A stretch of DNA of 64,000 nucleotides from Ulva prolifera. Lineage: Eukaryota; Chlorophyta; Ulvophyceae; Ulvales; Ulvaceae. Both the position numbers and the translations under genes were made by a program. The stretch is taken from assembly GCA_023078555.1 (NCBI GenBank), contig CM041198.1:7115836-7179835 (forward strand), read 5' to 3'. This document shows positions 37,601 to 47,362 of this stretch, in pieces; position 1 is the first letter of the stretch, and each line of letters starts with the position of its first letter. A model generated the notes under the pieces. The model saw only the letters and a list, made by a program, of their open reading frames with translations. It did no database searches and had not been told where the DNA came from.

Positions 37601-38845
37601 TGTGAAGCTGGAGGTCAAGCCCGGGCTCGGCGCCATGGACGCGTCATCGATCGACTGGCAGAACCCTCTATCGATGACGCCGCGCGGCGCTGCGGCTGTG
37701 GCTCAGGAAGCCGCGTTCCGTGAGAAGCATCCGGACGGGAGCGGCGCTGGGGGGCCGTCGCCGTCGGACGCGGCCACAGGGACTGCAGTGGATGTTGGTG
37801 GGGTACAGAAGCGGACTCCGAAGAAGCGGGGAGGGGCTGTGGCTGAAGAGACGCCGGACAGCAAGCGGCCACGGCGGCGGCCGGGCAAGGAGGTGGCGGC
37901 GAAGAGGAGGGCTGCTGAGGTATGCCCCCCCTGGCCTGCTGACCAGGGTCGCCAGGCCTGATCACATACAACAACCACATGCACCAATCCCTGGAGCATG
38001 GTCCGATTTCTCGATAACAGCCGCAAAAATGCTGCAAAACAACTTCATACTGCTGCTGACAGGGCTTCCTCAAGTGTGCATCCAAACGCACGACGTGTCC
38101 ACCCCTACTCGCATGGCTTCTGTTGGGAGTGCCTGGCCTTGCTGCGCAGATGATTGCTCTGCAGAATCTTGATGCTAGTTGCTAATTTCCTGTTCAAGGT
38201 GCTTGCCGCCTGATCCTGAGCTATGCAGCGAGCGCTGGCGTGTGCCGAATTGTGCGTGGGCGGCCACCGGCGGCACTCGACTTGTTCCATCAAAGCACGG
38301 CTGAGGCTGCTGTGCTGCTGCGACACGCGCTGAGGCGTCCTGAAGATTACGAGCGGCCGCAGACATGCGCCGCATATCCGAGCCCAGAGCTCCCTACTGT
38401 GCAACACACAGCGGCAGATCGGCACGCTGCGCGAAGATGTTGATCTACACCCCTGCAGCTGTGCACACATGCTACACATGTACACATGCTACACATGCTA
38501 CACATGCACACATGCACACATGCTACACAAGGCTTCCTCTGCCACCGACTCGACGCAAACCATCCTCACTGCGGCGTTGTGCAGGAGGCCGATGACAGCC
38601 AGGCAACGGCCGACGACGGCGCAGGCGCGGCCACCGGCGCCGCCGACAGCTCCTCCGCGGCGGCCCCGCCGGAGGTCGTGCCCGGCACGCAGCGGCTCGG
38701 CGACGTTGTGTCGGCGGCCGCGGCGGCGCAGGAGAAGGTCGGCGCCGGCGAGAACCGTGCGGTGGAGCATGTGGCCATGGGTGAGGGCGACCTGGCCGGA
38801 AACCTGCTCAGCCAGAAGCCCAACAAGCGCAAGACGCGCCGCTAG
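34617..38845 (+). CDS. NEIL3-like Fpg/Nei DNA glycosylase with C-terminal SAP domain
   Basis: Seven exons (34617-34760, 35289-35581, 35716-35881, 36039-36299, 36579-36734, 37239-37919, 38585-38845) give 653 residues. The start MVEGHQCHRVAAAHRKLLVG aligns with bacterial Nei (MPEGHTxHRLA) but has Val in place of the catalytic Pro2, as vertebrate NEIL3 does; Glu3 is kept. VHGKNLFYFF holds the catalytic Lys, LVLMDQSMVAGLGNIYRAE the H2TH helix, and CGVC..CDTC a zinc finger with its Arg. Exons 5-6 join to MTVAQLRAALLNAGAQ and KTKPGLVAALEAL, a SAP DNA-binding motif cut by an intron. An Ala/Lys-rich nuclear-looking tail ends NKRKTRR. It should excise oxidised bases and probably cut at abasic sites. 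Exon 5's acceptor (gcatgcag) is my least certain border. Confidence 0.8.
38464..38530 (+). repeat. ACACATGCT/ACACATGC microsatellite
   Basis: An imperfect tandem array of acacatgct and acacatgc units. It lies in the last intron of the glycosylase gene, about 55 bp before the final exon. Confidence 0.8.
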
Positions 38846-40825
38846 CTGGCAGACGGGGGCGCATCTACCCGCTGTGCCGCGCGTCGGCGCCTGCATGCAT
38901 GTGCTGCATGCGCTGCCGCGGTGAAGCGTCGGCTGGAGCATGCGGGTGAAGCTGAGCTGCTGTTGCCACGCGTCGGCAGCCGGTAGCTGCGATAGAGGAA
39001 GAGGGGCGTGCCTGCCGTGGGTGGGCGTGTCCGTGCAGTCAAGCCGCGTGCTGCTGCTGCGACGTGGAGGGGTGGAGAATCACGTTGAGTACGATTTGGG
39101 GTGGTTGGACCCGGAGCTCAGTCGAGGTGTTGGGCGAGCTGTTGCAGTGGAGTCCAGACACACACTCGTTGGGATGCATGCATGGGGATGCAGCTGTGGC
39201 AGTGGTGTGGGCCGCGGGGCCGGCTGCTGTGCAGCTCTCATGTGAGCTAGGGGCGCCAGCGCAGGTACGGCACAGCATACCGGGGTCTCGGTGTGTGAGA
39301 ATCGGTCCTTCGCGCGACTGCGGCTGCGGCTCCATGCAGTAGACAGCCGCGCACAGTGGCTAAGAGGGGCTACGGTGTGGCACAGATATGCGCCGCCGTG
39401 GCTCTGTTGTTGCAGCGCCGTGCTGGGCATGGAGCATATGGTGTGAGTTTGAGGCGCACTGCGCGACATGTAATCATGCGTACATGCATGCATGCTGCGG
39501 TGGAGTCTGCGATCACGCCCGGCCTCTGTCCTTTGTAACCACACACATGCCGTCATGGGCACAGTCGGGGAGGCAAGGAGGTCCGCAGACATCGCGCGGA
39601 CCCGTTGACATGGGCTGGGTGCGTGGCGCGCAGTGGAACCGCCTCCCTGGCGGTGCCACCGCGGCCTTTCCGGCTTTGTCCTTGTAACAGTGTATTGCAG
39701 AAGAGTCGACGGGAGTAGACAAAGTCAACAGAAGAATCTCGTCCGAATCGACGGCGACACACACAAGGCCATGCTACAGCAGCCTTTTGTGATGCCTTGC
39801 TGGGGCAACGCTGGGTGGCCATGCGGGCAGAACTGTGCCTAACAATCTAGATCTAAATGCGAACCTGTGCCAAGGCGAAACAATGTACATGCTTTGCCCG
39901 CTCAAAAATGCCTCGGTGATCATGTTGAGGTTGCACCGTGATGCTCAGGGTGCGTCGGAGTACACATTCGTGGAGTGGGTGCGTCCAGTGCGCCCCGAAG
40001 TTGCAGCACGCATGAATGGCAGCAAACTCTGGACATGTAGCAGGCGTGCGGCGCAGTCCCACTAGATTTTGACCAAATGCATCGGTAATCCCTCCGAGAC
40101 AGCAAGCCCTGTAAAGCACCAGCGTTGCAGCGCTAGCATCCTCCTTGCTGCAGCTGCCGCGGAACGCTCGGGCTATTGACAGGTAGTCACATCTGCTCCT
40201 GCCACTCCACTGTGATGATTATTCGTCAACTTATGCAAGACGCACAATTCCACAGACATCTGCATGTCGCAAGCATCTCAGAGATACAGCACTCATCGAT
40301 CTGTTCACGAGTCAAGCGAGGCACTGCAGCGGCCGTGAGCGCCACACAATGCAGCAACATGTATTGCCTGCTACGTGCTGGAAGGACAGCTGTAGCCCAT
40401 CATCTCACTCTCTTCAAGCTGCTGCGCAATTGCGGCCCGACTTTGTACATCACTATTCATCCGCGCTGCCTTTGTAATTTTCAGGCGGCGTGTACAAGTT
40501 TCATCCTGCTGCAAGGTGCCTCGGGTGTGCATGTCTGCTGGCTGCTATGCTGCTCATGTACCCCTGTTTTGTGGTTTCTCGATAGTTCGCTTCCGTTCTA
40601 GCCGCATGTGTGCATGCTGGGTGTGAGCAGATATAATGGCAATAGTGCATGTGCGCGATTCGTGTTGATGGGCGTTTGGAGCTCTGGTGGACGCAAACGA
40701 GGAAGAATGCACTGAAACATGAAGCACAGCCATATGGTTCAGAGTCATAGCATTCATCTGCTTGAGGTGTGCTGGAAGCCGGATGACACCAGGTTGAGCA
40801 AGAAGTGTCGTGCACGTGAACTCAG
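38846..40825. other. Intergenic, repeat fragments only
   Basis: No gene is supported. The stretch holds a copy of the gcccggcctctgtcc repeat (39517-39544) and one end of the paired repeat at 39724-39768. TGCATGCA palindromes are frequent. Confidence 0.5.
39724..39768 (+). repeat. Inverted dispersed repeat, arm 1 (partner 43961-44003)
   Basis: The block aacagaagaatctcgtccga plus atcgacggcgacacacaca matches, in reverse complement, aacagaatctcgtccgaatc at 43961-44003. Both encode a similar peptide (KNLVRIDGDT and QNLVRINSKT), so this may be a remnant of a coding element, but nothing else around either copy aligns. Confidence 0.5.
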
Positions 40826-41290
40826 GCACGCCACGCCAGCGGGTACGTAGGAGGCCATCGTCCGGTCCAAGTCCATATCACAGTCAAAAGTGAAGAAAAC
40901 CAAGCTATTTCCTGTGGTAGTAGGGCTGCTGGCGCGGTACGTCCCGGTGATTGCCCAAAGTACGTTCTCACTGAACACTGTCGATCCTTCGGCCCACTGT
41001 GTAGGGCAGGAGAATTATTATTAGTATCCGTGTACGCACTCAAGCTTGTAGAGGTGCTGTGTCGTGGCACGTGCTGTCAGCTCGCCGTGATGATCAGCAT
41101 CTTCCGCGCATATGTCGGCGGGTGGGATGTGCAACGATTTGCATCATTACCGGTCCATGACTAGCAATTGAGAATGTGCCGTCCTCCGAAGTTGTATCGC
41201 TATCGCCTGAGCATTGCACGCTGTCGCCACCAAGTCTACGAAATGTCGCTCAGACAGAGTCCATCGACGTCGATATCTCTGTTCTCGCGC
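40826..41290 (+). pseudogene. Exon 1-2 relics of the Cys-rich secreted protein
   Basis: Positions 40826-40985 resemble 54065-54215, which carry the signal-peptide exon of the intact paralogue. Here the ATG has become AAA, while the Leu/Val-rich core and the PVIAQ end survive. Positions 41170-41275 resemble the second exon at 54810-54949: SLSPEHCTLS and ESIDVDIS compare with SLSPKQTTLS and EVIDVDID, and an AG|tt acceptor sits at the same codon. The last exon of the same family lies 1 kb downstream but on the opposite strand, so the copy has been rearranged as well as broken. Confidence 0.6.
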
Positions 41291-42299
41291 AGCTCTCACC
41301 CCACAACAGTAGCCTTGGAATGGGCAGCAGCCTGGAATCCGTTGACCAATTGGGCCCGGAAGCCTCTGCTTCGGCAGGGGGGTCGGCAGTGCCACTGGAC
41401 ACTCGGGCCTCATGCACTTCCAAATGAACCGCGAGTATCTCAGAAAGCTCCAGAGAGCGCTGGGAACGTCTGTAGCATCGTATTAAGCTCCTGAATGCTG
41501 CTGTATCTTTGGTTTGAGCCGCTGCGCGAAAATGAGCTTTGGCCCGAAATCCGCGTGCATGACCGGGCAGAAAGCCCCATTGTGCCCAGCGAGCGCGAGA
41601 AGGCGCCCAGCGGTACCAGAATCGTTCCCAGTGGCCTCAGGAAATCCTTAATATGCTTCGAGAGCATGCTGATGCGTTGTAAATGGTCTGTTGTGTTGCT
41701 GCGGGCGGTACAGTGCATGCTCTGCCACGTTTCCTTCCCTGGGACGCCATCGACCGCGTCCCTAGGAGCTGGCATGCACAGAATAATAACCGGATATCTT
41801 TGAGATGGCGTTTCCGGACTGGTGAGACTGTTGCTTGCTCTCCGTCGATCTGGCTGTGCAGATTGGCTGCTGCATTCTGTACTCCATAGCTCTGGGCGTT
41901 GATATGACAATTAATCACGACAGTGCCAGGCACAGACTCTGCAGCACATTATATTGGCACGTCCTGATAGCATATGTGACAATTTTCCTTCCATCCAGCT
42001 GATGTGTGACGACCTTGTTGCATACACGTGTGACTCTGTGCCACTGGAGAGCCTCTCTGCCACTGGAAAGCAGTGTATCGTCCTCGTCAGCAGATCAGGC
42101 ACGATTAAAGACCATGGCAGACTGTATCTCGTACCACTGTGCGCGTGTCTATTGCATGTTAGCGTGGACTCAGGCGAACAGTGCCGTGCCTGCGCAAGCC
42201 TGCCATTTTGTAGAATGGTGATTGCTTGCAGTCCATACTGATGATAGGCTTGTACATTTCAAGTTTACATTCCGATCGCTTTTGATAGACATTCCCGGT

Positions 42300-42665
42300 C
42301 GGTGGTGCTGCTGTCCCTGCGCATGCAGGTCGCGTGGCTGTGCCGCGGCGCACTCCGCAGTTTCCGCGAATCTCACGCACGCGCTGAACCCGCCTGCTCC
42401 GTTTCGCCGCAGAAGTCGCAGATGGGGGCGGTGTAGAAGGCGACGCGCGTGGCCTGGCTGGCCGGCGCTGCTGCCGACTCCGACTCACGGCAGGGGGTGT
42501 ACAGGTCAGCGAGGCCAAGGAAGCCAGTGAGCGGCATGCCACAGGGCGAGCCGGCTGGCAGCCAAGGGGAGTGCGACGATATCTTGGCGTCCGGGGACTG
42601 CAAGGATAACTGCTCATCCGGGTCTGAGGAGCCTCCAGCATCGGCCAAGGTGCAATCGGGCGCAT
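42300..42665 (-). pseudogene. Last-exon relic of the Cys-rich secreted protein
   Basis: The minus strand from 42665 down matches the final exon of the 54-57 kb gene: DAPDCTLADAGGSSDPDE against DTPECATANLEASSDPDD, then GFLGLADLYTPCRESES and CDFCGETEQA. The splice acceptor (ctgcag|at) sits at the same codon. After GETEQA a small deletion relative to the paralogue shifts the frame and a stop follows at 42373, although nucleotide similarity continues to about 42300. It is inverted relative to the exon 1-2 relic. Confidence 0.65.
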
Positions 42666-42952
42666 CTGCAGGTCCGCCGATCGGGGTAAAGAAGAGGCCT
42701 CCGAAGAAGCGGCGGCGTGGCCCCGCGGCGACCGCGGCGGCTGCGGCAAAAACCCTCAGAGCGCTCCTGCACGCTGAGCACCCAAACGTTGCACTACGTG
42801 GGCACAGTAAGGCGGTGGGGTCGGCGGTCAGGTTTCTTCGCAAGCTGTCGAATTCGCCGGGGCGCTCAGCTTCATTGCCATGGGAGTATGCTCACGCCAG
42901 GTTCAGGGCTGCTCTGGCTGCCGAGGTATGGCCTCATTGGTATCTCAGCAGG

Positions 42953-43067
42953 CGGTGATGGGTCGCTTTGCAGCTCTTCCAGGGCTGCCGCCCAGAAATT
43001 ATAATCTCGAATTAGACCTGAAAAATTGGGATTTTTACATATGATCGAGCCCGACAACCCAACACTG
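42953..43067 (+). mobile_element. hAT-type MITE, copy D
   Basis: Terminal repeats cggtgatgggtc and aacccaacactg surround the family core (gggtcgctttgcagc). It is about 13 bp longer than the consensus. The 8-bp flanks tcagcagg and ctagcagg match at 6 of 8 positions, consistent with an aged target duplication. Confidence 0.65.
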
Positions 43068-43960
43068 CTAGCAGGGCGTCCTAACGCGTACATCCAGACG
43101 CACCGAGTGCCCAATTCAATGACATCCGCCATTCGCACCAGCATGCCGTGGGAGGACATGCACTTGTGCCCGTATGCTGCATGCATCCACAGCCGTCTAG
43201 AGGCTGCTCACATGCCTGCTGCACATGTCTTCAGAATTGACAAATGCCCTCACGCAATGCGGCCTCGTGCCCGTGCACAGGAGGCCGAGAAGAATCCGCC
43301 GAGGCGGAGCCCTCGGCTGAGCGAACTGCAGAAGCGTGACGCCGCGGCTGCGGCCGCAGCGGCGCAGGAGGACCGCGAACATTCCATCTAGGCGCGGATG
43401 AGGCGGATTGTTGACGAGATCGAGAATCGCAGCTAGGAGGCAGGCATCTACGCGCTGCGCGTAGGCATCGGCTGTGGCAAATGCATGTACTGCTGCGAAG
43501 CGCCAGCGGCGGCACGCCGGTGGGTCAGCATGCCCTCGCCGAGTGTCAGGACCCGGCATATCGTCGAGAGAGCGAGATGTGCACCTCCGAATCCTGGATG
43601 GATGAATCAATGTAATGTGTCATGCCAAATGCCGCTGCCGTTCCGTGAACTGATTCGGTGCCACAGAATGAATGCAATGTACTGTGCATGCTTGAGGCGT
43701 GGGTGTGGTTGTTGTGTGATCGTGTGTGTGTGTGTGTTAAAAGGACAAAGGCAGCAAGGCGGGCAGCACCCCGCGAAAGAAGCAAGCAGACGAAGCAAAC
43801 ACCAAGACACCCACGCACGCGACACCCACCACGCCCAGAAAACCCATCACCGGCGCAGCAAACGACACAGATCCGCAGACCGCCAAGCACACACCCATAC
43901 ACGCACGCACAGACCCCACGGCCCACACACAACAACACAACCGCCAACACCACAACCGAT

Positions 43961-44003
43961 TGTGTTTTGCTGTTGATTCGGACGAGATTCTGTTTTGGTG
44001 TTT
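43961..44003 (-). repeat. Inverted dispersed repeat, arm 2 (partner 39724-39768)
   Basis: Reverse-complement partner of 39724-39768. It ends about 20 bp before the retrotransposon, so the element inserted next to this older repeat. Confidence 0.5.
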
Positions 44004-44022
44004 GTCTTCCCACTCATTCTTT

Positions 44023-44244
44023 TGTCGTGGCCTAGCTATGTAACTGAGCCATGCTCGTTGCTAGCAATGCTCGAGCCAGCGCAGCTGCGCGCAAATGCAC
44101 TCACGCTGCGTGCATCCGTCTGCACATGCATGCATGCGCGACTGTGCGCTCAGCCGTGCCATCAGCTCTGATGCACGCTTGTCTCTGCACTGCTTGATGC
44201 AGTTGCAGTGCTCATAAGCCTTCTCATCCTTGAGGAAGCTCGGC
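44023..44244 (+). repeat. 5' LTR
   Basis: Begins TGTCGTGG and ends aagctcggc; identical in length to the copy at 51366-51587 with two substitutions. It does not end in CA, which is unusual. TGCATGCATGC palindromes lie inside. Confidence 0.8.
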
Positions 44245-44248
44245 TTTT

Positions 44249-44266
44249 TGGTGGCTGGAACTTGAA
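44249..44266 (+). other. Putative tRNA primer-binding site
   Basis: TGGTGGCTGGAACTTGAA begins five bases after the repeat ends. Its complement ends in ACCA-3', as a tRNA 3' end must. I cannot say which tRNA; comparing it with the host's tRNA set would decide. Confidence 0.5.
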
Positions 44267-44572
44267 AGTGCGTATGCGATCGCTGTTTGTGTGACCGGAG
44301 GTCGATTCCTTCTGAATTTTTGAGTAGTCTCTGAGCAGGTTTGGTGGAGCTACAAGAGAGCAGAGTCCCGGTCTGTACTGGCAGCGGTGTCCGCGCGAGT
44401 TCAGGCACTGGCCAACGTCAGCACTGGTTCGTCCTCGTCGACGTCCGCACCATATGCATCCGGCACCAGCCTGCCCCCTTTGGTCACAGACATTGATCTG
44501 CTCGACTTCACTAGTGGGTTGCCACGTGCATCGTCCGGCTTGCCAGCGCACCACCTTCCGGTGTCGGCGGTG

Positions 44573-47362
44573 ATGCCGCCGCGTGTGCCTTCGCAGGCCT
44601 CGTGTGCGTCTCCGGTGCCTGTCGCGGCATCAAAACCACCGGCACCAGGTGCAGCTGCGATCGTCCACGCGGAAGACACAGGCACACGGGCAGAGGCTAA
44701 AGCTTCGTTGCTTGCTGCTGGTATCACCTCGGACGCCGCTGTTACAGAACTCATGACCATGCTTGATTCCGCAGACGATGAGAAAAATCCTACCAAACGC
44801 CTAGCTTTGGCTGAGTTTTGGGGGAAAACTCTGGTGGACAAGTCGTTGCAATTTGTGCACGGCGTCACGGACGTTGGTGACTGGCTGGCACGCGCCCACG
44901 AGACTTCTGTGAAGTTTCGCGCATTTGCTGCACGGTTGCCGGGGGTGATTTCGGACAGGTGGATACATGACCGCTTGTTGGCCATGTTCCCGGTGGAATT
45001 CCACGTGCGCCTGAGCGCGTCCAGCGATGCGAATCGCACCCCGGACACCTTGCTGCGTTTAGTGCGGTCCAACTTCCAAGACAAACATTCGGAGTTGGCG
45101 ACAAGCCTCACTGTGCTTCCAGACCGGCACATGCAACAACCGGACAAGCTGTTCACGCGTCACATAGACGATAATGTGCGTGTGTATAGATTGCACAACG
45201 TGCGCGCCAAACTTACCCCGGCGCTGTACATAACGTTATTTGGGGGTACACATCGCGCCGACACGCTCGGTCGCGTCTTCCATACTGTGGCTCGCAAACA
45301 CTTGCTTGAGCAGGGCATCACGGAGACATCCGACGAGTATAACTTGGGGGATCTAGAACCCATTCGCGCGTTGTGCCATATGCTTGATCGTGAGCAAGCC
45401 GAGCATTCAGCACAGCCCCGGCGTGCTCCTTCGGTAGCTGCGTCTGCGGCTGTCGCCGCGAGTGGTTCAGCTCCGACAGAGCGGGGCACTCCAACCGGGC
45501 GCGGCAGAGGTCGCGGCCGTGGCCGTGGCGGTGGTCGTGGTGATCGCGCCCCTGGCCCGGTTTGGGACCAGCCAAACGCGAACCAACCGGTCCAGCGAGA
45601 TTTCTCCCCTGACATGCTGATGGCGTCTGATCCACATATGTCAGTCAACACCAATGCTCTGAGCGCGCACATGTCCACTGCAGTCGTGGCAGCGGTGAAT
45701 TCGCATGCCCTCCAGCACGGCCGCTCCCCAGCCGTTGGGCCCACCGTGTGGCCGCTTAAAGACCATTGGGAAATGTTGGCGGCGAGCGTGGAGCCGGCAG
45801 CAAAGCCGGGCCATGCTTCGGTCGCTGCTGCCACGCGCTCCCGCAGCACAGTTGAGTTCAGTCCTACTGCCCGCGAACGCTCATATGATCCTGAGGAGCA
45901 ACCTCGTACCATATCAGCGCAGCCCCCAGTGGAAGTGCCGTTGAAGAGTCTGGACGCCACGGCTCCCACGCCTGTCCAGGACGCGCCTTCGGCACTCCCG
46001 ATTGTTGCGAATAAGGTGGAGTCCGCTGCCCGCTCTGGCGCGGATGACCGCGCAGCTACGGCGGGGGGGCGCAAAGGCAGACGTAACAAGCGCACAAAGT
46101 CGCCCTCCCCTGCTAGCGCCAGCAGCTCGCACGGCGGCACTACTGATGCTCTTGCTCAGAATTCTCAAGATGGGGTCATTGCCCCTCCCGTGGGTGCCAA
46201 AGAAGTGCACCCAGCCCGCCTAGCGCGGAAGCCGTCGGCACGCCGGCCCAATTTGCAAGCGGACCGCGGGGATGTGTGTGATGAGCAAGACTCCGACACA
46301 GTCGCTGCGCGCCGAGCGCACCTCGATGAGTTCCGTCGCGAAATGGCAGATCGTAAAGTGCCCACGCGTGTGTACCGCGCAATTCTGCAGTCCACGGTCA
46401 CCCTTTCTCTGGCAGAGCTGGCTGCGCTCGCTGTGCATGACCGACTTGTGACGCTCCTTGTGCAACTTGCCGAGACGCTGCGTGAAGCGGACGATGCTCA
46501 TGCGCTCGACGGCCCACGCAAACGCGTTGATGCTGTCATGGCTGCCGCGCTCCGTCGAGTCGTGACTGCCCATGCCGGCGCCACTCCGGACACGATGAAA
46601 GTGTTGGCTACTGCCATTTCCACGTGCGCAGACCCCAGCGGTGTCAGCGCTCGGTGGTCCAAGATACTCTGTTCCAGCGCAGAATGGACAAAATTGCCGG
46701 GCAAGACTACAAACTTTAAAGTTCCGTTCGCTGGAATGCGGAAGTGCACGGGGTTCTTGACATCTCAGGTTCCCCGCGCCGGCGCGCCAAATCACCCTCA
46801 GGGGTTGAAAGTCGCTTTCGATGAGGGCGCAAAACTCAATACCATCACCAAATCTGCCTGGCAGAAGCACAAAGCGGATTGGGAAAAGGGTCACCCTGCA
46901 TTCAATGACAACCATGACATTGGCAAACCTCATGGTGTTAAAATGCAACAGCCTGTCACCCTCACTGGTTTCCATGGGGACGCGACGCGGCATGACCATA
47001 TGGTTCTAATTCACTTGCGCCTTGGTTGTGCGTGCTATCCAGTGTATTGTACGCTCGTCGACGTCGCCCCGGCAGATGTTGTCCTCGGACTTGGGTTCCG
47101 CAGGAAATTCAATGCCCCCTATCCGCCGGCATACCCTTTGTCGCAGTCAATGGGAGTAACTTCCATCTGCCTGGGCGTGCCAAAAGGATATGGGCTGTAT
47201 TTCCCTAAAGGGCTTCAAAATCTGTTTCGGGGCCGCGACCCCGCTGATGCTGGGTTCTGCCAGATTCTCCATCTCCAGACCCCCTGGATGACATGGAATG
47301 TTACCGGCAAACGCCTCACGCCCACGCAACTCAGTGGAGCCGTCACCGATGCAGCTCAATGA
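44573..47362 (+). CDS. gag: Gag with C-terminal retropepsin-like domain
   Basis: From the first in-frame ATG at 44573 the frame gives 929 residues; the frame itself is open from before 44387. The N-terminal half has a Gag-like helical region with LAEFWGKTL and RLPGVISDRWIHDRLLAMFP. An Arg/Gly-rich stretch near residue 310 (RGRGRGRGRGGGRGD) stands where a CCHC zinc knuckle would be; I see no CCHC motif. Near residue 750 AFDEGAKLNTIT followed by DVVLGLGFRRKFN looks like an aspartic protease, but the usual D-S/T-G-A is D-E-G-A. The frame overlaps Pol, which lies one base back (-1). Confidence 0.8.
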   Translation: MPPRVPSQASCASPVPVAASKPPAPGAAAIVHAEDTGTRAEAKASLLAAGITSDAAVTELMTMLDSADDEKNPTKRLALAEFWGKTLVDKSLQFVHGVTDVGDWLARAHETSVKFRAFAARLPGVISDRWIHDRLLAMFPVEFHVRLSASSDANRTPDTLLRLVRSNFQDKHSELATSLTVLPDRHMQQPDKLFTRHIDDNVRVYRLHNVRAKLTPALYITLFGGTHRADTLGRVFHTVARKHLLEQGITETSDEYNLGDLEPIRALCHMLDREQAEHSAQPRRAPSVAASAAVAASGSAPTERGTPTGRGRGRGRGRGGGRGDRAPGPVWDQPNANQPVQRDFSPDMLMASDPHMSVNTNALSAHMSTAVVAAVNSHALQHGRSPAVGPTVWPLKDHWEMLAASVEPAAKPGHASVAAATRSRSTVEFSPTARERSYDPEEQPRTISAQPPVEVPLKSLDATAPTPVQDAPSALPIVANKVESAARSGADDRAATAGGRKGRRNKRTKSPSPASASSSHGGTTDALAQNSQDGVIAPPVGAKEVHPARLARKPSARRPNLQADRGDVCDEQDSDTVAARRAHLDEFRREMADRKVPTRVYRAILQSTVTLSLAELAALAVHDRLVTLLVQLAETLREADDAHALDGPRKRVDAVMAAALRRVVTAHAGATPDTMKVLATAISTCADPSGVSARWSKILCSSAEWTKLPGKTTNFKVPFAGMRKCTGFLTSQVPRAGAPNHPQGLKVAFDEGAKLNTITKSAWQKHKADWEKGHPAFNDNHDIGKPHGVKMQQPVTLTGFHGDATRHDHMVLIHLRLGCACYPVYCTLVDVAPADVVLGLGFRRKFNAPYPPAYPLSQSMGVTSICLGVPKGYGLYFPKGLQNLFRGRDPADAGFCQILHLQTPWMTWNVTGKRLTPTQLSGAVTDAAQ

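Noticed and set aside
36414-37961. Single continuous 515-codon coding exon in the glycosylase gene
   Set aside because: The part 36735-37238 reads through an intron: it contains non-protein-like sequence and interrupts the SAP motif, which is restored exactly by GT-AG splicing in phase.
44401-46140. Minus-strand frames of 251 and 326 codons within the retrotransposon
   Set aside because: Antisense to gag, with no independent coding signature.
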